From CAYLOP01 sp964385305 (GTDB lineage: Bacteria > Chloroflexota > Anaerolineae > Anaerolineales > E44-bin32): a stretch of DNA of 6,846 nt. Of this stretch, positions 1 through 5,180 are shown in pieces (position 1 is the first letter of the stretch; each line of letters opens with the position of its first letter). The position numbers and the translations under genes were made by a program. Location of the stretch: the NCBI GenBank assembly GCA_964385305.1, contig CAYLOP010000158.1, positions 1 through 6,846 on the forward strand, in the 5' to 3' direction. Under the pieces are notes generated by a model, which had not been told where the DNA came from, searched no databases, and saw only the letters and a list, made by a program, of their open reading frames with translations.

Positions 1-59
1 GTGAGGGTCAGCGCAAGCACGATGAAGGCGAAGAATAAAAAGCGGTATCTACGTTCCAT
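1..59 (-). CDS. N-terminus of an exported or membrane-anchored protein (partial)
   Basis: Reading the minus strand from the ATG at 59-57 gives 19 codons before the window edge: MERRYRFLFFAFIVLALTL. A short basic start (residues 3, 4 and 6 are Arg) followed by an uninterrupted hydrophobic run is what a signal peptide or N-terminal membrane anchor looks like. A strong purine-rich ribosome binding site (AGGAGGAGAG on the minus strand, about 61-71) sits directly upstream, which supports this as a true start. The rest of the gene lies outside the window, so the function cannot be named. It is transcribed divergently from the kinase gene at 609. Confidence 0.6.
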   Translation of the reverse strand, partial: MERRYRFLFFAFIVLALTL

Positions 60-71
60 CTCTCTCCTCCT

Positions 72-608
72 CTTCATATGGACATAAAAGAATAAATCGT
101 TCCGGCTAGTGGGGAATGGGAAAATCAGCACCTCCTTGGCCTATCAGAGTCTGCTCGTACTCGTGAGTCTGATCGTACCTTGGTTTTCGTTGAAGAGTGC
201 AGTGTATGGCGTTGTGATGGTGAATTGCATAACCTGTGACACAATTTGGAGTAGCTTGCCCGTCTCACCGCTGGAGTATTGTAAGCAATTCTAGATAAAC
301 TCAAACCGAAAGTCAAGCTGGCCTTTACGATATGCATTCTTCTCTCTGCGACCCGTAGGCAGATTACGCTTAGGTTTTCAATGTTGGCATGGGTATTTGC
401 TCCCGATAAGAGGCGGTAGATACCCTTTGCCAAACACCCGTATGCTCTCGATTAAGCTTCCAGTTTTGTAAGGATGCGACGTGGCAGGAATGTGACTAGT
501 TACCTTATTGTCGGAAATGGTCTTAAGTGATAGTCTTTGATGGCGATCTCTGTCGGTGGAGTTCGACTCCGCTTGCAACCGGCAAGCTTGCGCTATGGGG
601 AAATCTAC
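72..608. other. Long intergenic region without a convincing gene
   Basis: About 540 bases separate the divergent membrane protein start from the kinase start. The open frames here (for example minus 125-433 and plus 109-294) give low-complexity, Arg/Ser-rich or otherwise unprotein-like translations with no good ribosome binding site. No tRNA, terminator or clear sigma70 promoter was found. A small inverted repeat GCTTGC-N5-GCAAGC occurs at 571-587, just before the kinase ribosome binding site. The region may hold divergent promoters or a long leader, or may be decayed sequence. Confidence 0.45.
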
Positions 609-2108
609 ATGGTTGGTCTGATCGGGAAAATGCTTGACCAGTACCACCTGCGTGAGCAGATTGGCAAAGGTGGCATGGCGACGGTCTTTCGCGCCGTCGA
701 TTCAAACCAACTCCACGAGGTCGCGATCAAGGTGCTTTCACCCACGATTGTGGGTGAGCGACGTTTCCTCAAACGCTTTCGGCGTGAGGCAGAACTGGTT
801 AAGCAGCATCTGAAACATCCCAATATCGTACCGGTCATCGATTACGGTCAGTACCAAGGCTATGTTTACCTGGTTATGCCCTTCGTCCAAGGCGATACGC
901 TGCACGATCGCTTGGTGCGGAGAGATATCACCGCAGAGGAGTGCGCGCGCTGGGTCGATCAGATTTCCAGTGCGTTGAACTTCGCTCACAGCAAAGGAAT
1001 CATTCACCGCGATATCAAACCCGCCAATGTGCTCATAAACGATAGCGGCAACGCAGTGCTTACCGATTTCGGGCTTGCGCGCGAGGTGGAAGGGTCCAGC
1101 ACCCTTACGGGTTCGATGTTGATGGGCACGCCGGCCTACGTCTCGCCCGAGCAAGGCCGGGGAGAAAAGCTCGACGCGCGCTCGGATCAGTATTCCCTGG
1201 GAGTGATCCTCTATCAACTTGCCACCGGTCGTCTGCCGTTCGAGGTGGAAGCGCCTATGGCGACCGTATTGGCGCATATTCAGGAACCGGTCCCTCGACC
1301 CAGACGTTTCAACCCTGAGATCTCGGAGGATCTGGAGCGGGTGATCCTAAAAAGCTTAGCGAAGCGGCGCGAGGATCGCTTCATCGACGTGGAATCGCTT
1401 AACGAAGCATACCAATCTGCAGCGGCCGGTCAACCTATCCCTGACCATACGATGGCTCACGATGTCACACCTTTCATTGGGAGCAGCCGAGAGATCTCGA
1501 GGAGCTTGCCGCAGGCTGTACCCTCACGGCTTTCGAGCGTTCGCGGACCGAACCGGTGGGTGCTTGCGACAGTCATCCTCACCCTCGTGGCTGTTGGGGT
1601 CATCACGGTGGTGTCACTCTCGGAGATTGGTTGGGAATGGGGCAGCGGGAGGAATCCCGAACCAAATGCAACTTTGCCCGCTGTGGTTCTCCCTACTATC
1701 ACAACAGCACCGACGATGATAAGCACACCTGAACCGATCGCGGCGCTCCCAATCACATCCGATTCTTGCCCGGGAGTGCGGTTGCATCCCCCTGAGATCG
1801 AGAATAACGCCGTGAGGTGGCTAGTGGACAACGCCTCGGGATCTCCGGTAAGGCTTGAAGAGTTCCAACTTGGCTGGCCAGTCGTCAACAATGGCGCCCT
1901 TGAACGTATCCGACTGGGGAGCGAAGTCATCTGGGAGGGTGTGTACGAGCCGGGGATGGACTTCGAGTTCATCGAGGGTCGCAGCATGGAATGGCCGGCA
2001 GGTAGCTCTGCGTTCCTCGAGGCAACGTTCCATTGGGGCGCCGGAGCCGAGGGGTATGCCTTGGAAGTCGATCTCGATGCTGGGTGTAGGCTGAGTGGTC
2101 GTTGGTGA
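609..2108 (+). CDS. Membrane-anchored PknB-type serine/threonine protein kinase with extracellular sensor-like domain
   Basis: The 499-residue protein is a Hanks-type kinase. An intact catalytic domain spans about residues 10-270: Gly-rich loop IGKGGMATV (18-26), VAIK lysine K41, helix-C Glu E60, catalytic loop HRDIKPAN (133-140), DFG 153-155, activation segment with SPEQ (179-182), and the DxxSLG region near 193-198. A juxtamembrane linker leads to one transmembrane helix (about 317-337), a Pro/Thr-rich stalk (about 350-383) and a C-terminal domain (about 387-499) that should lie outside the membrane. That domain starts and ends with single cysteines (C387, C493), probably disulfide-linked, and is rich in Trp and beta-type sequence. 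The start at 609 was chosen because GGGG at 597-600 gives a ribosome binding site and the protein then begins with the usual short lead into the kinase fold. An in-frame ATG at 540 would add 23 unlikely residues. The kinase presumably phosphorylates cytoplasmic targets in response to an external signal; substrate and ligand are unknown. Confidence 0.95.
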   Translation: MVGLIGKMLDQYHLREQIGKGGMATVFRAVDSNQLHEVAIKVLSPTIVGERRFLKRFRREAELVKQHLKHPNIVPVIDYGQYQGYVYLVMPFVQGDTLHDRLVRRDITAEECARWVDQISSALNFAHSKGIIHRDIKPANVLINDSGNAVLTDFGLAREVEGSSTLTGSMLMGTPAYVSPEQGRGEKLDARSDQYSLGVILYQLATGRLPFEVEAPMATVLAHIQEPVPRPRRFNPEISEDLERVILKSLAKRREDRFIDVESLNEAYQSAAAGQPIPDHTMAHDVTPFIGSSREISRSLPQAVPSRLSSVRGPNRWVLATVILTLVAVGVITVVSLSEIGWEWGSGRNPEPNATLPAVVLPTITTAPTMISTPEPIAALPITSDSCPGVRLHPPEIENNAVRWLVDNASGSPVRLEEFQLGWPVVNNGALERIRLGSEVIWEGVYEPGMDFEFIEGRSMEWPAGSSAFLEATFHWGAGAEGYALEVDLDAGCRLSGRW

Positions 2109-2220
2109 CCAGGCGGTAATTCTCAACCTATGTTCCAGTTATTCCGCATATAACATCCCCAGCGTTATTTTCGGTGAGTGGTAAACGATCTATGTCCCCT
2201 TCAATGGAGCATTTTAATTA

Positions 2221-2241
2221 CCCATACTATGCTCGTATGGG
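2221..2241. promoter_or_regulatory. Inverted repeat upstream of the aminopeptidase gene, possible operator
   Basis: CCCATAC (2221-2227) and GTATGGG (2235-2241) form a perfect 7-bp inverted repeat with a 7-base spacer. It lies about 45 bases before a TATAAT box and has no T-tract on the plus strand, so it fits a regulator site better than a terminator for the kinase gene. No candidate regulator is adjacent. Confidence 0.3.
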
Positions 2242-2275
2242 AATATGGAACGCCTCGAGGCTGACAGGAGCGGTG

Positions 2276-2281
2276 TATAAT
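2276..2281 (+). promoter_or_regulatory. Candidate -10 element for the M29 aminopeptidase gene
   Basis: A perfect TATAAT hexamer at 2276-2281 lies 55 bases before the aminopeptidase ATG, giving a predicted leader of about 50 bases. No good -35 hexamer is found at 15-18 bases spacing (best is 3 of 6), so either the promoter needs an activator or the match is by chance. The 7-bp inverted repeat at 2221-2241 would be centred near -57 relative to the predicted start. Confidence 0.35.
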
Positions 2282-2336
2282 GCTTCTATTCAACCGCGTC
2301 GATAGAGCATCGTCTCATCTGCTAGGAGGATGACGT

Positions 2337-3461
2337 ATGACTGACCCGCGTGTGAAGAACCTGGCGAGAACGCTCGTGCAGTACTCGGCAAAGGTGAAGC
2401 CGGAGGATGACGTCGCAATCTTCTTCCAGCCGGTTGCCATCCCACTCGTACGGGAGGTGTACCGCGAGGTGCTGCATGCCGGCGCGTTTCCCAACCTGCT
2501 CCTAGGGCTGGATCGCTCGCATGTGGAGATCAATGATTTTGCTTATATCCTTTTCACAGAGGGGAACGAGGACCAGATCAAGCACATCAGCCCGCTTGAG
2601 GAGATGGTGCGTTCGAAGTTCGATGTCTTTTTCAACATCATCAGCCTGACCAATACCCGCAGCCTGTCAAATGTGGATCCCGCCAGGCAAAGCATGCGGG
2701 CGAAAGCCTACAGCGAACTCTCGAGGGTCTTCTTTGAGCGTAGCGCGTCGGGTGATCTGCGCTGGTCATTGACGATGTACCCTACAAAGGCCTACGCTCA
2801 GGATGCTGAGATGAGTCTCTCGGAGTTTGAGGATTACGTCTACAGCACCACCTACGCCGACACTGATGACCCGATTGGGGCTTGGCAGGCTATCCACGAC
2901 GAGCAGCAGGTCTATGTCGATTGGTTGAAGGGGAAGAAACACGTCGAGGTTAGAGGCCCTGATGTCGACCTGACGCTATCGATCGAGGATCGGGTATTCA
3001 TCAACTCCGACGGTCAGCACAACATGCCCAGCGGCGAGGTCTTCACCGGTCCGGTCGAGGAAACGGTAAACGGCTGGGTGCGCTACACCTATCCGGCTGT
3101 GCTTAGCGGGCACGAGGTGGAGGGCATCGAGCTGCACTTCGAGGACGGCAAGGTGGTGAAAGCTTCGGCGAAGAAGAACGAGGACTTCCTGATCAAGATG
3201 CTCGACACCGACGAGGGCTCCCGCTACCTGGGCGAGTTCGCCATCGGGACCAACAAGCGCATCAACCGCTTCATCAAGAACATCCTCTTCGATGAGAAGA
3301 TCGGCGGCACGATTCACATGGCTGTCGGCGCAGGTTACCCCGAGACCGGCTCCAAGAACGTGAGCGCCATCCATTGGGACATGATCTGCGATATGCGGGA
3401 CGGCGGGCAGATCATTGTGGATGGTGAGTTGATGTACGAATCGGGGGAATTCAAGATCTGA
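2337..3461 (+). CDS. M29-family (thermophilic aminopeptidase/AmpS-type) metallo-aminopeptidase
   Basis: The 374-residue protein matches the peptidase family M29 (AmpS/aminopeptidase T/PepS) in length and C-terminal motifs. The metal-binding set known for the family can be placed as E234 (SGEVFTGP), E300 (LGEFAIG), H327 (IHMAVG), Y334 (AGYPETG), and H346 with D348 (IHWDMI). The 66-residue spacing between the two glutamates and the HWD pair are typical. Such enzymes are cytoplasmic and release N-terminal amino acids from peptides using a two-metal site. AGGAGG at 2324-2329, 7 bases before the ATG, fixes the start. The gene appears monocistronic, with a possible promoter at 2276 and a strong terminator at 3487-3514. 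Its last 201 bp (3261-3461) are repeated perfectly at 4756-4956. The gene itself is intact, so if the repeat arose by insertion, the reading frame was preserved. Confidence 0.93.
   Translation: MTDPRVKNLARTLVQYSAKVKPEDDVAIFFQPVAIPLVREVYREVLHAGAFPNLLLGLDRSHVEINDFAYILFTEGNEDQIKHISPLEEMVRSKFDVFFNIISLTNTRSLSNVDPARQSMRAKAYSELSRVFFERSASGDLRWSLTMYPTKAYAQDAEMSLSEFEDYVYSTTYADTDDPIGAWQAIHDEQQVYVDWLKGKKHVEVRGPDVDLTLSIEDRVFINSDGQHNMPSGEVFTGPVEETVNGWVRYTYPAVLSGHEVEGIELHFEDGKVVKASAKKNEDFLIKMLDTDEGSRYLGEFAIGTNKRINRFIKNILFDEKIGGTIHMAVGAGYPETGSKNVSAIHWDMICDMRDGGQIIVDGELMYESGEFKI
3261..3461 (+). repeat. 201-bp perfect direct repeat, copy 1 (aminopeptidase 3' end)
   Basis: Comparison base by base shows positions 3261-3461 identical to 4756-4956, an offset of 1495 bases, with no mismatch. 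The repeat begins at ATCAACCGC (codon 309 of the aminopeptidase) and stops at the last base of the stop codon; flanking bases differ on both sides (C versus A before, T versus G after). This copy is inside the intact gene. Confidence 0.97.
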
Positions 3462-3486
3462 TCGCTTGAGAATGGGTGATGATCGT

Positions 3487-3520
3487 AAAGGGCTGTCCAA
3501 GAGGGTAGCCCTTTTTCTTT
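3487..3520 (+). terminator. Rho-independent terminator after the aminopeptidase gene
   Basis: AAAGGGCT (3487-3494) pairs with AGCCCTTT (3507-3514). The stem can continue inward through two G-T and two C-G pairs to an AAGA tetraloop (3499-3502). The T-rich run CTTTTTCTTT (3511-3520) follows. It begins 26 bases after the stop codon. Confidence 0.85.
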
Positions 3521-3691
3521 CCAGAGAGCCTAGCGACCTCATTCTGGCAGGAGCAGGGTGTTTGCGGAGGCGCGTGGTGTTATTGAAGATCTACGTAAGT
3601 TCACGATGGTCTAATCGATCTCGATTAGGTTCTGTCAGGGGAAGGCAAGAGAATCCTTAGAGGGGATTTGCGGAAAAATCCCTATAGCCAG
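3521..3691. other. Convergent intergenic region with two inverted repeats, no gene seen
   Basis: Between the aminopeptidase terminator and the 3' end of the minus-strand module no credible gene is seen. A plus-strand frame at 3534-3614 reads as a protein-like but startless 26-codon stretch that may be a remnant. Two inverted repeats stand out: CTAATCGA-TC-TCGATTAG at 3611-3628, and GGGATTT-N6-AAATCCC at 3663-3682. The latter lies 9 bases past the stop of the minus-strand nucleotidyltransferase gene and could act as a 3' stem-loop, although it lacks a T-tract on either strand. Confidence 0.4.
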
Positions 3692-4234
3692 TTATGCTTT
3701 AGAGAGAGTCAGTTTAACAACAATGCTTTCGAACGCTTGCAGCTTGCCTTCGGAGCTGGACCATCTCCTGATCTCGTTGAGATCAATGTCATGATGTCGT
3801 GCAATGAGAATCGCCTGGGTGAGGGCTTGCTGATCCTTCCAATGATAGTAGGCACTCAACCTGTCTTTGACACTATCGGTGGGCGAAATGACCCTCAACG
3901 TTCCGGTGTCCAGGATGTGCACGTCGATTTTTGCGACGGGCTCTGAGCCAACGGATAGCGGGCTGGGTGGGAACTCTACGAAAATAGATGTTTCCGGATG
4001 TTCGAAGTGCCGCCCGACTGGGATGAAGCCCATGCCCTCCATGACTTCTCTAATCAGACTGCGGTTGGCATGATACCTGATGACGAGATCAATGTCAGAG
4101 GATACATACTAACCAGATGTGTACATCGTCACAGCCGCGCCCCCGGAAAGCACGACGTCGATCGAGTGTTGGCGCAACTTGGTTTGGATGTAAGCCGCGA
4201 GCTCCGCATGTGTCATGGCAGAGATCTTTTTCAT
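3692..4234 (-). pseudogene. Nucleotidyltransferase-fold protein (AbiEii/MNT-like), interrupted by an in-frame amber codon
   Basis: Reading from ATG 4234-4232 gives 180 codons in one frame with a single internal stop, TAG at 4111-4109 (codon 42). Upstream is LSGGAAVTMYTSG (29-41), downstream YVSSDIDLV (43-51), so the stop falls between the GG motif (31-32) and the DxD pair (D47, D49) that together mark a nucleotidyltransferase active site. One base change from AAG or CAG would create it. The rest (EFPPSPL, TPTDSVKDRL-like SPTDSVKDRLSAYYHW, a C-terminal helical part) continues normally to a TAA at 3694-3692. A 116-residue piece could restart at ATG 4042 but would lack the catalytic motifs. The gene overlaps the regulator at 4231-4560 by ATGA, so the two should be translationally coupled. 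In known modules proteins of this fold act as toxins or as modifying antitoxins; which applies here cannot be seen. Recent inactivation, readthrough or a sequencing error would all fit. Confidence 0.75.
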
Positions 4235-4560
4235 AGGGGTTTACCCCTGCGCCTCGGCCGCCGTCTGTCCATCACGAGCCGTTCTTGCTGGTCCTCTGGA
4301 TAGAACGCCAGGGCTTTTTCGAGCAAAGCTTTGAGTTCCTTCAAAAAGGGATATCTGGGGTTGAAGGTGTAGAGGAGCGTGCGCCCCGCAGTGCGGCTTA
4401 CGAGTACCCCACCAAGTTCAAGCTTCTCGAGTTGTTTTTGAATTGGATCGAGATCTGTCTTATAAAAGCGTGCTATCTCTCTTGCGTAGCCTTCGTTCCG
4501 TGCAAGCAAGAAAATCAGGACTCGTTCACTACTAACCGATCCGAGAATAGGTTCGAGCAT
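4231..4560 (-). CDS. Small winged-helix (ArsR-like) transcriptional regulator of a two-gene module
   Basis: The 109-residue protein has a compact winged helix-turn-helix: a first helix (about 8-21, SVSSERVLIFLLAR), helix-turn-helix (about 24-49, containing YAREIARFY and LDPIQKQLEKLE), and a wing (51-66, GVLVSRTAGRTLLYTF). This is followed by a helix (about 72-87) and a very basic C-terminal tail (RRRPRRRGKP). It fits an autorepressor bound as a dimer to palindromes. The stop codon overlaps the start of the downstream nucleotidyltransferase gene by 4 bases. The start at 4560 is the first ATG after the operator array. The ribosome binding site is weak, the best candidate being AGG within the nearest TAGGTCA half-site. 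Its predicted target is the array at 4566-4626 immediately upstream. It could serve as the antitoxin/regulator of a toxin-antitoxin-like pair; this is inference from gene order. Confidence 0.85.
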   Translation of the reverse strand: MLEPILGSVSSERVLIFLLARNEGYAREIARFYKTDLDPIQKQLEKLELGGVLVSRTAGRTLLYTFNPRYPFLKELKALLEKALAFYPEDQQERLVMDRRRPRRRGKPL

Positions 4561-4565
4561 CTTTT

Positions 4566-4626
4566 TGACCTATCATGTAGGTCGAATGACCGTAAAAGTA
4601 GGTCATGTGACCTATAATATAGGTCA
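4566..4626. promoter_or_regulatory. Array of three 19-bp palindromic operators at 21-bp spacing
   Basis: The unit is TGACCTA-N5-TAGGTCA. Copy 1 is at 4566-4584 (last base differs), copy 2 at 4587-4605 (two bases of the left arm differ), and copy 3 at 4608-4626 (perfect). Units start at 4566, 4587 and 4608, exactly 21 bp apart, about two helical turns, which would put three bound dimers on the same DNA face. The array begins 6 bases before the regulator's ATG and covers the predicted transcription start, as expected for autorepression. Confidence 0.85.
4613..4618 (+). promoter_or_regulatory. Possible divergent -10 element inside operator 3
   Basis: A perfect TATAAT reads on the plus strand in the third operator. 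No acceptable -35 hexamer occurs 16-19 bases upstream. If active it would start transcription near 4625, just ahead of an ATG at 4633, so the array might control transcription in both directions. It may be only an AT-rich operator core. Confidence 0.3.
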
Positions 4627-4654
4627 TTATAGATGCATATTTTCAGGCTTGCAA
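4626..4654 (-). promoter_or_regulatory. Sigma70-like promoter of the regulator/nucleotidyltransferase operon
   Basis: On the minus strand, TTGCAA (4654-4649, 4 of 6 matches to TTGACA) is followed after exactly 17 bases by a perfect TATAAT (4631-4626). Transcription would start near 4619, inside the third operator, so binding there should block initiation. Confidence 0.6.
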
Positions 4655-4713
4655 GCGGCGAGATGGACCTCGACAATCAGATTCCAGGCGTTTAATTAAA
4701 CGGCATTGAGTTT

Positions 4714-4956
4714 TTGATCTTTGACGATGGCTATGAACCGCCCATTACGATTCCAATCAACCGCTTCATCAAGAACATCCTCTTCGATGAGAAGATCGGC
4801 GGCACGATTCACATGGCTGTCGGCGCAGGTTACCCCGAGACCGGCTCCAAGAACGTGAGCGCCATCCATTGGGACATGATCTGCGATATGCGGGACGGCG
4901 GGCAGATCATTGTGGATGGTGAGTTGATGTACGAATCGGGGGAATTCAAGATCTGA
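4714..4956 (+). pseudogene. Orphan 3' fragment of the M29 aminopeptidase gene fused to unrelated sequence
   Basis: The last 66 codons plus stop are identical in DNA to the aminopeptidase gene (3261-3461). The fragment keeps the C-terminal ligands equivalent to H327, Y334, H346 and D348 but lacks both glutamates, so it cannot form the metal site alone. The 14 codons before it (IFDDGYEPPITIP after a TTG at 4714) are unrelated to the aminopeptidase. In the same frame further upstream, an ATG at 4633 opens a protein-like 20-codon stretch (MHIFRLASGEMDLDNQ...) ending in TAA at 4693-4695, so 4633-4755 may be the broken start of another gene divergent from the regulator. No ribosome binding site is seen at 4714. 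It is best read as a recombination remnant, not a working gene. Confidence 0.75.
4756..4956 (+). repeat. 201-bp perfect direct repeat, copy 2 (orphan)
   Basis: Identical to 3261-3461 with no mismatch, including synonymous positions, and ending exactly at the stop codon. Perfect identity across silent sites points to a recent event or gene conversion. The two copies bracket the regulator/nucleotidyltransferase module. Confidence 0.97.
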
Positions 4957-4983
4957 GCTTAGCGATCTGACTGTAATAGCATC

Positions 4984-5017
4984 GGGCTGCCATCCATGGG
5001 CAGCCCTTTTTGTCTTT
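4984..5017 (+). terminator. Rho-independent terminator after the orphan repeat copy
   Basis: GGGCTGCC (4984-4991) pairs with GGCAGCCC (4999-5006) around a 7-base loop, followed by TTTTTGTCTTT (5007-5017). It begins 28 bases after the orphan stop codon, almost the same distance as the terminator behind the intact gene. With no other plus-strand gene here, it may be the aminopeptidase gene's original terminator. Confidence 0.85.
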
Positions 5018-5180
5018 ATTACGGCGTATGGGAGGATAGAGTGGGAAGGTCTTGTATCCCGAGGAGCCGATTTTCTGACCTTCGATGCGCCTTGTTCCGG
5101 GGTGCTGTGTGGGGGAAGGGTGTGGGTGCGCCGCGCCAGGCTCTCACATCCGATTCTATTGATGTGTGATGTCCCTGAGC

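Noticed and set aside
125..433. Minus-strand 102-codon open frame
   Set aside because: The composition is unprotein-like (Ser/Arg-rich, no domain), there is no ribosome binding site, and it lies in an apparently non-coding stretch.
553..575. tRNA-like T-arm (GGAGTTCGACTCC)
   Set aside because: The TTCGA motif sits in a 5-bp stem with a 3-base loop. With a proper 7-base loop the arm does not pair, and no acceptor, D or anticodon arm is found around it.
738..1277. Minus-strand 179-codon open frame within the kinase gene
   Set aside because: It is antisense to the conserved kinase domain, with no independent start signals or recognisable motifs.
4285..4617. Plus-strand 110-codon open frame across the regulator gene and operators
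   Set aside because: It is antisense to a clear winged-helix protein, and its end runs through the operator palindromes, giving a non-protein-like tail.
4566..4626. CRISPR array
   Set aside because: The repeated unit is a short palindrome with 2-base gaps and no spacers, and no cas genes are present. An operator array explains it.
3462..4755. Insertion sequence or transposon
   Set aside because: No transposase or integrase frame, no terminal inverted repeats and no short target duplication could be seen. Only the 201-bp direct repeats bracket the segment.
5146..5168. Inverted repeat CACATC...GATGTG after the dehydrogenase gene as a terminator
   Set aside because: The stem is only about 6 bp with a long loop and no T-tract on the minus strand.
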